Numbered from the stretch's first letter, positions 1-6,462 are shown. The stretch: DNA of 7,454 bases from Collinsella sp. (GCA_020025115.1 JAHHSP010000057.1:1-7454), one strand, 5' to 3'. Notes: generated by a model not told the origin, from the sequence alone. Translations and numbers: made by a program.

Positions 1-20
1 CTTGGGGGAGGGTCCACGCA

Positions 21-1184
21 GTGGCGGACAAGAGGGATTACTACGAGGTGCTCGGCGTCGATCGCGACGCCACGCCCGATCAAGTCAAACGTGCGTTCAG
101 GAAGAAGGCGGTCAAGCTTCATCCCGACCATAACGACGCGCCCGATGCAAACGAGCAGTTCGCCGAGCTGAACGAGGCCTACTCGGTCCTTTCCGACGAG
201 CAGAAGCGCTCCATGTACGACCGTTACGGCACCGTGGACGGCATGCCCGGCGGCTCCGGTTTCGTCGATTTCTCCGACATCTTCGGCGGCATGGGCGTCG
301 ACGATATCTTCTCCTCGATCTTCGGCGGCTCCGGCGGCGGCACGCGCGACCGCGCCCGCGACCGCGCACGCCGCCGAGCCGGTCGCGATATGGCCATCGC
401 GCTGTCGGTCACCCTCGAGGAGGCGGCCCAGGGCTGCAGGAAGACCATCACGTTCGACCGTCTCGGCCCGTGCGAGGACTGCGACGGCGCCGGCAGCGAG
501 GGCGGCGGCCGGGAACAGCCGTGCCCCAACTGCAACGGCACCGGCTATGTGACCACGGTCCAGCAGTCCATCTTCGGCGCCATGCAGTCCAGCTCTCCGT
601 GCCCCGACTGCAAGGGCGAGGGCACCGTCATCGACAAGCCCTGCTCGCACTGCCATGGCGATGGCCGCGTCCGCACCCACGAGCGCCTCGACGTCGAGGT
701 GCCGGCGGGTGTGGACACCGGCCGTCAGCTGCGCCTGCGCGGTTACGGCGAGGCGGGTTTCCGCGGCGCCGGCGCGGGCGACCTCATCGTGACCATTCAG
801 GTCGAGGCCGATGAGCGCTTCGACCGCCATGGGGACGACTTGCTGAGCGAGGTCCATATCGGCATCGCCGAGGCCGCCCTTGGCTGTACGGTCGATGTCG
901 AGGGCATCCTGCCCGACGAGCACTTCGAGCTCGAGGTGCCCGCCGGCACGCAGTACGGCGAGGCCCTCGTGGTGGACGGCCACGGCATGCCCCGCCTGGG
1001 GAACGGCGGCCGCGGCAGGTTCGTCGCCCGCATCGTGGTCGACGTCCCCACCAAGCTCTCCGACGACGCCCGCGACGCGCTCGAGCGCTTCGCCGCGGCC
1101 GCAGGCGAGAACTCCGCCGATTCCAAGAAGCGCCGCACCATGGGCGACCGCATCCGCGACGCCATCGACGAGATCATCGATTAG
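21..1184 (+). CDS. dnaJ: Chaperone protein DnaJ (Hsp40), type I
   Basis: Co-chaperone that delivers unfolded clients to DnaK and stimulates its ATPase in the cytoplasm. The 387-residue protein has the full type I layout. An N-terminal J domain carries the HPD motif at residues 34-36. A Gly/Phe-rich segment (about 75-107, FGG repeats) follows. The cysteine-rich domain has four CxxCxGxG zinc-binding repeats beginning at residues 151, 168, 194 and 208. The C-terminal client-binding domain follows. An arginine-rich linker (about 109-122, alternating RD/RA) sits between the G/F region and the zinc fingers. The start is GTG at 21, supported by GGGGGAGGG at 4-12 with an 8-nt spacer; the J domain begins immediately after it. 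mtaB follows 12 nt after the stop. In related bacteria hrcA often lies upstream, but that would be outside this window, so heat-shock control cannot be judged. Confidence 0.97.
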   Translation: MADKRDYYEVLGVDRDATPDQVKRAFRKKAVKLHPDHNDAPDANEQFAELNEAYSVLSDEQKRSMYDRYGTVDGMPGGSGFVDFSDIFGGMGVDDIFSSIFGGSGGGTRDRARDRARRRAGRDMAIALSVTLEEAAQGCRKTITFDRLGPCEDCDGAGSEGGGREQPCPNCNGTGYVTTVQQSIFGAMQSSSPCPDCKGEGTVIDKPCSHCHGDGRVRTHERLDVEVPAGVDTGRQLRLRGYGEAGFRGAGAGDLIVTIQVEADERFDRHGDDLLSEVHIGIAEAALGCTVDVEGILPDEHFELEVPAGTQYGEALVVDGHGMPRLGNGGRGRFVARIVVDVPTKLSDDARDALERFAAAAGENSADSKKRRTMGDRIRDAIDEIID

Positions 1185-1189
1185 GACGG
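1183..1189 (+). promoter_or_regulatory. Ribosome binding site deciding the mtaB start
   Basis: AGGACGG overlaps the dnaJ stop codon. It lies 7 nt upstream of the ATG at 1197 but only 1 nt from the GTG at 1191, so the ATG is the better start. The choice changes the protein by two residues only. Confidence 0.5.
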
Positions 1190-1196
1190 TGTGCAT

Positions 1197-2480
1197 ATGA
1201 CGCGTCCCTTCGCCTGCGTGGTCAACCTGGGTTGCCGGGTCAACCGCGTCGAATCCGACCGCATCACCTCCGACCTCGTGGGCGCCGGCTTCTCGCTGGT
1301 CGATCAGGACGAGGCGGATATCATCGTCATCAACACCTGCGCCGTCACGGGCGAGGCCGAGTCCAAGACGCGGAAGGCCGTGCGCCATGCGCTCGGGCTC
1401 CCGCGCGAGCCGATCGTGGTGGTGACGGGCTGCGTGGTCAACCTTCATCCCAGCGAGCTCACCGACCTTTCGCCGAGGGTCATCGCCCAACCCTCCAAGA
1501 TCGACGTCGCCCGCACCGTCGCCGATGCGGCGGGGCTGCCCCTGCGCACCGATGACGTATGCGAGGGGCACGACCTCGCCGACCTGCTCGGCCGCTCGCG
1601 CCTCGGCGTCAAGGTCCAGGATGGCTGCAACAACCGCTGCTCGTACTGCATCGTGTGGAAGGCGCGCGGGCCGGAGCGCTCCGTCCCGGTCGCGTCCGTG
1701 CTCGAGCAGGTCCGCCGCGCCGAGCGCGCGGGCATCCCCGAGGTCGTCCTCACCGGCGTGAACCTCGGCGCCTACGACGGCATCGATGCGTCCGACTCGC
1801 ATGTCGAGATCGACGAGCTGCTCGACATCATCCTCGAGCAGACGGACATCCCCCAGGTGAGGCTTTCCTCGCTCGAGCCCATGGATGTCCATGACCGCCT
1901 GATCGACGCCATGGTCGCCGGTGGCGAGCGCGTGGCCCCGTTTTTGCACCTGCCCCTGCAGTCCGGCTGCACGGCCACGCTCGAGCGCATGAATCGCCCC
2001 TACACGGCCCAGCAGTACGAGGCCATGGTCGACCGCATCCGCGCCAAGCTTCCAAACGCCGCCGTCTCCTGCGATATCATCGCGGGCTTTCCCGGCGAGA
2101 CGGATGAGGAGTTCGCCGAGAGCCGCGCCCTGTGCGAGCGCGTGGGTTTTTCCCGCATGCACGTCTTCCGTTACAGCGCCCGTCCCGGCACCCCCGCCGC
2201 CACGGCGCCCGGACAGGTGGCTCCCGAGGTCATGGCCGTTCGTTCGAGCGAGTTGCGCCATGTGGCCGAGAGCACCGCGCAATCTGACGCGCGTGCGCGC
2301 ATCGGATCGCGCGAGACGGCCGTGCTCGAGTTTGGCAACCGCGGCACGCTCGGCAGCTTCCATCGCGTGATCGTGGACGATGCCGGCACCGACCGCACGG
2401 GGCAGCTCGTCCGCGTGAGGATCACCGGCATGGATGATCGCGGGCTTTTGCATGCGAGCATGGGGGAGACGGATCGATGA
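1197..2480 (+). CDS. mtaB: tRNA (N6-threonylcarbamoyladenosine(37)-C2)-methylthiotransferase MtaB
   Basis: Radical-SAM enzyme that adds a methylthio group to t6A at position 37 of ANN-decoding tRNAs, giving ms2t6A. The 427-residue protein has the three-part methylthiotransferase structure. The N-terminal UPF0004 domain has its cluster cysteines at C13 (NLGCRVN), C48 (NTCAVT) and C79 (VTGC). The radical-SAM domain has the CxxxCxxC motif at C144, C148 and C151 (DGCNNRCSYC), followed by ARGPERS. A TRAM-like RNA-binding domain lies at about 371-425. The NLGCRVNxxES start and the ARGPxRS segment fit MtaB better than MiaB or RimO; this subfamily call is by motif recall. The gene lies between dnaJ and phoH, a common neighbourhood for mtaB in Gram-positives, and its stop overlaps the phoH start (ATGA), implying translational coupling. 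Confidence 0.9.
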   Translation: MTRPFACVVNLGCRVNRVESDRITSDLVGAGFSLVDQDEADIIVINTCAVTGEAESKTRKAVRHALGLPREPIVVVTGCVVNLHPSELTDLSPRVIAQPSKIDVARTVADAAGLPLRTDDVCEGHDLADLLGRSRLGVKVQDGCNNRCSYCIVWKARGPERSVPVASVLEQVRRAERAGIPEVVLTGVNLGAYDGIDASDSHVEIDELLDIILEQTDIPQVRLSSLEPMDVHDRLIDAMVAGGERVAPFLHLPLQSGCTATLERMNRPYTAQQYEAMVDRIRAKLPNAAVSCDIIAGFPGETDEEFAESRALCERVGFSRMHVFRYSARPGTPAATAPGQVAPEVMAVRSSELRHVAESTAQSDARARIGSRETAVLEFGNRGTLGSFHRVIVDDAGTDRTGQLVRVRITGMDDRGLLHASMGETDR

Positions 2481-3547
2481 GCGCCGGGACCGCGCGCGTG
2501 CGCCTGGGTATTCCCACGGGCGTCGATCCCGCTTTCGTCACCGGGGCTTCCGACGAGCTGCTGCGCGCGATCGAGGCGTTGAGCGATGCGGACGTCATCC
2601 TGCGCGGCGACACCGTCTCGGTGTCTGGTGACCCGGCGGAAGTCGAGCTCATCACGTGCGTGTTCCAGCAGCTGTTCGCGTCTGCCCGCGAGGGCGACCG
2701 TCTTTGCGCCGACGACGTCGAGCGCCTCGTCGGGGCGCTTCGCCGCGAGGACGCCCGGGCGCTGCGCTCGGGCGATGACGTCCTGCTGACCTATCATGGC
2801 AAGGCCGTCCGTGCCAAAACACCCGGTCAACGCCGGTATATCGAGGGCATTCGCAACAACACCGTGACGTTTTGCCTCGGCCCCGCCGGCACGGGCAAGA
2901 CCTATCTGGCCATGGCCATGGCCGTCTGCGCCCTGCAGCGCCGTGACATCGGCCGCATCGTCTTGACGCGCCCCGCCGTCGAGGCTGGCGAGAACCTGGG
3001 CTTTCTGCCCGGTACGCTCGAGGAGAAGGTGGACCCCTACGTCCGCCCGCTCTACGACGCCTTGTTCGACATGATGGATGCCGAGCGCGTCCATGAGCTC
3101 GTCGAGCGCGGGGTCATCGAGATCGCGCCGCTGGCCTATATGCGCGGCCGCACCCTGAACGACGCGTTCGTCATCTTGGACGAGGCCCAAAACACCACGC
3201 CCGAGCAGATGAAGATGTTCCTCACGCGGCTCGGCTTCAATTCCAAGTTCGTGATCACCGGCGATGCCACCCAGCGCGACCTGCCCGGCAAACGCGGCGG
3301 TTTGACCGACGCGGCGAGCATCCTCTCGGGCGTCGAGGACATCGCGTTCGTCGAACTCGAGCGCTCCGACGTCGTCCGCCACAGTTTGGTTGGTAAAATC
3401 GTGGAGGCGTATGAGGCCTTCGACGCCCAGTCCCATCAAGTGCTCAATCGGGGACAGGTACAAATTGAGCGATCCGCCTCCGGCGACGCTGCGGGAAAGG
3501 CCCGTCATAAGGGAAAGGATGGTGGCCATGTCCGTGCTCATCAGTAA
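2477..3547 (+). CDS. phoH: PhoH-like ATPase
   Basis: P-loop ATPase of the PhoH family, related to helicase motor domains and widely linked to RNA metabolism; its exact reaction is unsettled. Residues about 10-75 form the PhoH N-terminal KH-like region (RGDTVSVSG). The ATPase core has Walker A GPAGTGKT at 135-142, Walker B with DEAQN at 235-239, and the family signature ITGDATQRDLPG at 260-271. The ATG at 2477 overlaps the mtaB stop and has GGGGGAG at 2462-2468 with an 8-nt spacer. ybeY follows with a 20-nt overlap, the usual phoH-ybeY pairing seen in rRNA-maturation clusters. The protein is 356 aa. The conserved core ends near residue 315 (EAYEAFD), and the roughly 40-residue tail is low-complexity, basic and partly encoded by a REP-like repeat (3442-3470). 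That tail is probably not part of the ancestral protein. Confidence 0.93.
   Translation: MSAGTARVRLGIPTGVDPAFVTGASDELLRAIEALSDADVILRGDTVSVSGDPAEVELITCVFQQLFASAREGDRLCADDVERLVGALRREDARALRSGDDVLLTYHGKAVRAKTPGQRRYIEGIRNNTVTFCLGPAGTGKTYLAMAMAVCALQRRDIGRIVLTRPAVEAGENLGFLPGTLEEKVDPYVRPLYDALFDMMDAERVHELVERGVIEIAPLAYMRGRTLNDAFVILDEAQNTTPEQMKMFLTRLGFNSKFVITGDATQRDLPGKRGGLTDAASILSGVEDIAFVELERSDVVRHSLVGKIVEAYEAFDAQSHQVLNRGQVQIERSASGDAAGKARHKGKDGGHVRAHQ
3442..3470 (+). repeat. Single REP-like unit inside the 3' end of phoH
   Basis: A 29-nt unit bounded by a perfect 7-bp inverted repeat (GCTCAAT at 3442-3448, ATTGAGC at 3464-3470) that encloses CGGGGACAGGTACAA. It has the same length and the same core position (GGGGACRGGTAC) as the four repeat arms at 4456-4513 and 5599-5696, but its ends differ from the GTGCAA/TTGCAC ends of those arms. 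It is read in frame by phoH as part of a non-conserved C-terminal tail (around VLNRGQVQIE). No inverted partner is visible nearby, so it is a solitary unit rather than a pair. Confidence 0.65.
3514..3519 (+). promoter_or_regulatory. Ribosome binding site deciding the ybeY start
   Basis: AAAGGA, inside the phoH 3' end, is 8 nt upstream of the ATG at 3528. The alternative ATG at 3519 overlaps it and would have almost no spacing, so 3528 is preferred. Confidence 0.5.
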
Positions 3548-4037
3548 CGACGCGAACCTCGACACGCTGTTGCGCGAGGAAGAGGTGCGCACGATCGCCG
3601 CCCACGTGCTTGCCGCCGAGGGCGTGGAGCGCGATGTCGAGATCTCGCTCTCCTATGTCGACGAGGACGAGATGCACGAGCTCAACCGCCGGTGGCGCGA
3701 CATCGACCGCACCACCGACGTCCTGTCGTTCGAGTGCGACTCCGCCTTTGACGAGGACATCCCGTCGGATGAGGTGCTCGAGCTCGGCGACATCGTCCTT
3801 GCCCCCGAGGTCATCGCGCGCCAGGCGCCGGGGTTTGGCAACGACCCCGCCGATGAATGTCGCCTCATGCTCGTGCACGGCCTTCTGCACCTGCTCGGCT
3901 ACGACCATATCGAGGACGATGAGGCCGAGGAGATGGAGGCGCGTGAGGATGCGCTTTTGCGCGAACTCGCCGTCCTGCGCGGGGAGGACCCCTCCAAGGT
4001 GGCGGTCGGCCCCATCACCAACCACGCACACGACTAG
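3528..4037 (+). CDS. ybeY: Endoribonuclease YbeY
   Basis: Single-strand-specific, zinc-dependent endoribonuclease of the UPF0054 family, active in 16S rRNA 3'-end maturation and ribosome quality control. The 169-residue protein carries the diagnostic metal-binding motif HGLLHLLGYDH at 117-127, with ligands H117, H121 and H127. Upstream it has the conserved ELNRRWRDIDRTTDVLSF segment (about 45-62), typical of the family. Its length is normal. The reading frame stays open upstream to 3390, but that stretch lies inside phoH, crosses the REP-like unit and looks non-homologous. The ATG at 3528 with AAAGGA upstream gives a standard N-terminus. The 20-nt overlap with phoH and the 8-nt gap to dgkA support one operon. 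PhoH and YbeY probably act in the same RNA-processing route. Confidence 0.95.
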   Translation: MSVLISNDANLDTLLREEEVRTIAAHVLAAEGVERDVEISLSYVDEDEMHELNRRWRDIDRTTDVLSFECDSAFDEDIPSDEVLELGDIVLAPEVIARQAPGFGNDPADECRLMLVHGLLHLLGYDHIEDDEAEEMEAREDALLRELAVLRGEDPSKVAVGPITNHAHD

Positions 4038-4045
4038 GAGCTGCC

Positions 4046-4435
4046 ATGATCCCGGGTTCCAATAAGGACCACCCGTCCTTCATCCGTTCGTTCGGATATG
4101 CGATCGAGGGTTTTGTCACCGCCGTCAGGACCGAGCGCAACATCAAGGTCATGCTGTGCGCGGGCGTCCTCACCGTGAGCATGGGCTTCATCGCCCGCCT
4201 CGAGCCGATCAGCTGGGCGCTGATCGCGATCTGCATCGGTCTGGTGATCTTCGCCGAGTTGTGCAACACCGCCATGGAGGCCATCGTCGACTTGGCGACG
4301 CAGGAGCTGCACCCGCTGGCCAAGCGCGCGAAGGACATCGCGGCCGCGAGCGTGTACGTCCTGTCCATCACCGCCGCCATCGTGGGCATCCTGGTATTCG
4401 CCCACGCTTTTGGCCTGATCGACTCCTGGCACTAG
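4046..4435 (+). CDS. dgkA: Diacylglycerol kinase family protein, probable undecaprenol kinase
   Basis: Small integral-membrane lipid kinase. In Gram-positive bacteria this family mainly phosphorylates undecaprenol, feeding the lipid carrier pool for peptidoglycan and surface polysaccharides. The 129-residue protein has three hydrophobic segments (about 34-50, 55-72 and 101-121). The signature ELCNTAMEAIVD at 71-82 contains the expected catalytic and metal-binding glutamates E71 and E78 plus N74, and it is followed by KRAKDIAAASV (93-103). An AGGAG sequence at 4036-4040, overlapping the ybeY stop, is 5 nt upstream of the ATG. Position between ybeY and era is conserved in many Gram-positives. 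No cytidine deaminase (cdd) gene separates it from era, although one often does elsewhere. A palindromic repeat begins 20 nt after its stop. The substrate choice is inferred from family and phylum, not from the sequence itself. Confidence 0.9.
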   Translation: MIPGSNKDHPSFIRSFGYAIEGFVTAVRTERNIKVMLCAGVLTVSMGFIARLEPISWALIAICIGLVIFAELCNTAMEAIVDLATQELHPLAKRAKDIAAASVYVLSITAAIVGILVFAHAFGLIDSWH

Positions 4436-4455
4436 CGCTCGATTCGACCCATGAT

Positions 4456-4513
4456 GTGCAATTGGGGACGGGTACGTTTTGCACATCCAAAACGTACCCG
4501 TCCCCAATTGCAC
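4456..4513. repeat. REPIN-like palindromic element in the dgkA-era gap (short-loop form)
   Basis: Near-perfect palindrome in the 114-nt dgkA-era gap. A 26-nt left arm (4456-4481, starting GTGCAATTGGGGACGGGTAC) is exactly complementary to 4488-4513, leaving the 6-nt loop CACATC. The left arm extended to 4484 is a full 29-nt unit with its own 6-bp inverted ends (GTGCAA/TTGCAC). The right unit lacks its last three bases toward the centre. The transcript could form a very stable 26-bp hairpin. There is no T tract after it, so it does not look like an ordinary intrinsic terminator. It could still protect or separate the dgkA and era messages. Confidence 0.85.
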
Positions 4514-4549
4514 GCCCTTTAGTTCCAACGTATCTGTTGAGGAGTACCT

Positions 4550-5572
4550 ATGTCCGACACCATGACCGATTTCGACCCGTTCGACGACCTTTCTGACGAT
4601 GAGCTCGACGCCATGATCGAGGCGGGGGAGTTCCCCACGGCACCGGGCGCCCCCGCTCTGTGCGCCGACGTGCCCGAGGGCTTCCGCTCCGGCTTTGTGG
4701 CCCTGGTGGGCCGTCCCAACGCGGGCAAGTCCACGCTGCTCAACGCGTGTTACGGCGAGAAGGTCGCCATCACCTCGCCCGTGGCCCAGACCACGCGCCG
4801 CCGCCTGCGCGCGGTGGTCAACCGCGAGGATTGCCAGCTCGTGATCGTGGACACCCCCGGCATCCACAAGCCCAAGGACGGCCTGGGCTCCGAGCTCAAC
4901 AAGAGCGCTTTGGGCGAGCTCACGGACGTCGACGTCATCGCTTTCGTGATCGACGCGAGCGCCCCCATCGGGCGCGGTGACGCGTGGGTGGCCGAGCGCG
5001 TCGCCGCCGCCAAGGCCCCCAAGGTCCTGGTGCTCACCAAGGCCGACTTGGCAGGTCCCGAGCAGATGCTCAAGCAGCTCGAGGCCGCCCGTGCGCTCGT
5101 GGATTTTGACGACGAGGTCGTGGTCTCCTCCACGGAGGGCTTTAACGTGGAGGCGTTCGTCGACGTTGTCGCGGGCTTCCTGCCTCGGGGGCCGCGTTGG
5201 TTCCCCGAGGGCATGGGCACCGACGAGTCGGATGAGGTCCTGGTCGCCGAATTCGTGCGCGAGAAGGTCCTGCTGCACACGCGTGAGGAGATCCCGCACG
5301 CCGTGGGCGTCATGTGCGATGAGTTCGAGCGCCCCAAACGCGACCTGCTGCGCCTGCATGCCACCGTCTATGTCGAGCGTGAGGGTCAGAAGGGCATCAT
5401 CGTGGGTAAGGGTGGCGAGATGATCAAGCGCATCGGCATCGAGGCGCGCCGCGACCTTGAGCGCATGTTTGGGTGCCGGGTGTTCCTCGGCTTGGACGTG
5501 AAGGTCAAACCGCGCTGGCGCGAGGATGCCCGCGAGATCCGGCGGTTTGGGTACGCGGCGGACGATGAGTAG
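4550..5572 (+). CDS. era: GTPase Era
   Basis: Essential GTPase that binds 16S rRNA near its 3' end during 30S subunit maturation. The GTPase domain has G1 GRPNAGKS (54-61), a G2 region around TSPVAQTTRRR (about 75-85), G3 DTPG (101-104), G4 TKAD (163-166, where many Eras have NKxD) and a G5 region at SSTEG (193-197). The C-terminal type II KH domain has IIVGKGG, with GKGG at 286-289. The 340-residue protein is longer than the roughly 300 aa typical of Era, because about 47 acidic residues precede the G domain, including DDLSDDELDAMIEAG. GAGGAG at 4539-4544 with a 5-nt spacer supports this long start. YbeY and Era both act on 16S maturation, consistent with their clustering. era has a palindromic repeat element in the gap on each side. 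Confidence 0.96.
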   Translation: MSDTMTDFDPFDDLSDDELDAMIEAGEFPTAPGAPALCADVPEGFRSGFVALVGRPNAGKSTLLNACYGEKVAITSPVAQTTRRRLRAVVNREDCQLVIVDTPGIHKPKDGLGSELNKSALGELTDVDVIAFVIDASAPIGRGDAWVAERVAAAKAPKVLVLTKADLAGPEQMLKQLEAARALVDFDDEVVVSSTEGFNVEAFVDVVAGFLPRGPRWFPEGMGTDESDEVLVAEFVREKVLLHTREEIPHAVGVMCDEFERPKRDLLRLHATVYVEREGQKGIIVGKGGEMIKRIGIEARRDLERMFGCRVFLGLDVKVKPRWREDAREIRRFGYAADDE

Positions 5573-5598
5573 TTTTTCACCTGAGCATGTGTCTCGGT

Positions 5599-5696
5599 GT
5601 GCAATTGGGGACGGGTACGTTTTGCACATCGAGTGTCACCGGCTCTTCCGCGCCGCGCGTGTGCGGTGTGCAAAACGTACCCGTCCCCAATTGCAC
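5599..5696. repeat. REPIN-like inverted repeat pair in the era-recO gap (long-loop form)
   Basis: Two 29-nt units in perfect inverted orientation, 5599-5627 and 5668-5696, separated by a 40-nt GC-rich spacer (5628-5667). Each unit has its own 6-bp inverted ends (GTGCAA/TTGCAC) around the core GGGGACGGGTAC. The left unit is identical to the left unit at 4456-4484, and the identity runs on through the next three bases (ATC). Two folds are possible: one long 29-bp stem, or two small hairpins. The right edge lies 19 nt before the recO ATG, so the element forms most of the recO leader. The architecture matches REP doublets (REPINs). Assignment to a RAYT-mobilised family is inference. Confidence 0.87.
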
Positions 5697-5715
5697 GCGT
5701 CTGCCTGGTTGCATC

Positions 5716-6462
5716 ATGGCCGGTAGCAGGACGTATCGCACAAATGCCATCGTGCTGGACAAGACCAAGCTGAAGGAGACCGACCTCATCCTGACGCTCG
5801 TCGGCGAGGACGGTCGGCAGATCCGCGCCGTGGCCAAGGGCGCGCGCAAGCCGGGGAGCCGGTTGGCGGCACGCTGCGAGCTGTTCTGCGAGGTCGATTT
5901 GTTGCTCGCCCATGGCCGCAGCCTGGATATCGTGTCCCAGGCCGAGCTCATGGCGGCGCCGCTGGGCGCAAGCCCGAGCTACGAACTGCTCATGGCGGCG
6001 AGCGCCGTGGCGGAGGTCGCGCGTCTGTGCACCTACGAGGACGCGCGGGACCCGTTCGTGTTCTCCATCACGCGGGCGGCCCTCGCTCAGCTGGCTTCGC
6101 TTGGTGCGGCCCACCTCGACCTCATCGTCGCCGCGTATGTGTTCAAACTGCTCTCACACATCGGGTATCTGCCCGATTGCTCCTCCTGCGTGGCGTGCGA
6201 CGACGAGGCCCCGACGTATTTCTCCGCGCATGCGGGCGGCCTGCTCTGCGCGAGCTGCGCCCCGAGCGTGCCCGGCAGCGAGGCGCTCGAGCCCGGTGAG
6301 CCCGCCTGGTTGGCAGGCCTCATCTCCATGCGTTTCGGCGAGCTCGCCGAAACGCCCGTCGACGCGCTGACCGCCGCGCGGCTACTCGGATTCGCACATG
6401 TGTGGGCCGCAACCCACCTGGACTGCCGGCTCCGGGCGCTGGAGTTTTTGCTGGGGCGGTAG
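5716..6462 (+). CDS. recO: DNA repair protein RecO
   Basis: Recombination mediator that, with RecR, helps load RecA on SSB-coated single-stranded DNA. The 248-residue protein begins with the RecO OB-fold (YRTNAIVLDKTKLKETDLI, then the GxxRAVAKGARKPGSR segment at about 37-55), continues with a helical domain, and contains a C4 zinc finger: C158 and C161 (CVAC), then C178 and C181 (CASC), with an extra C155. Length is normal for the family. The ATG at 5716 is chosen because the homologous sequence begins there. No convincing Shine-Dalgarno is visible in front of it, which is unusual in this window. The frame is open upstream to an ATG at 5587, but that extension would translate the repeat pair. 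Following era is the common gene order in Gram-positives. The stop codon lies in a small hairpin (6455-6470). Confidence 0.92.
   Translation: MAGSRTYRTNAIVLDKTKLKETDLILTLVGEDGRQIRAVAKGARKPGSRLAARCELFCEVDLLLAHGRSLDIVSQAELMAAPLGASPSYELLMAASAVAEVARLCTYEDARDPFVFSITRAALAQLASLGAAHLDLIVAAYVFKLLSHIGYLPDCSSCVACDDEAPTYFSAHAGGLLCASCAPSVPGSEALEPGEPAWLAGLISMRFGELAETPVDALTAARLLGFAHVWAATHLDCRLRALEFLLGR

Noticed and set aside
3390..3527. Upstream extension of ybeY beginning at ATG 3390
   Set aside because: Lies inside phoH in another frame and across the REP-like unit; the standard YbeY N-terminus begins at 3528 with AAAGGA upstream.
2171..3592. 473-codon open frame on the minus strand over mtaB and phoH
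   Set aside because: Antisense to two well-identified genes, low-complexity Ala/Gly/Arg/Asp content, no motif seen; expected from codon bias in GC-rich DNA.
4456..4513. Classical rho-independent terminator after dgkA
   Set aside because: The stem is strong but no T tract follows, and the same units recur elsewhere in a repeat architecture, so a dispersed repeat is the better explanation.
5570..5577. T run (TTTTT) right after the era stop as an intrinsic terminator
   Set aside because: No stable stem directly in front of the T run; the nearby palindrome is downstream of it, so the order is wrong.
4034..5629. 531-codon open frame on the minus strand across dgkA and era
   Set aside because: It mirrors the era and dgkA coding strands, has no recognisable domains or ribosome site, and reads through both repeat arms, which are free of stops in that frame. 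A GC-rich shadow.
3442..5696. CRISPR array made from the GGGGAC repeats
   Set aside because: Units are in inverted pairs and far apart, with whole genes between them and no regular spacers or cas genes.
5587..5715. Upstream extension of recO beginning at ATG 5587
   Set aside because: The extra 43 residues are translation of the inverted repeat and spacer and do not resemble RecO; no ribosome site was seen. Kept only as a possibility in the findings.
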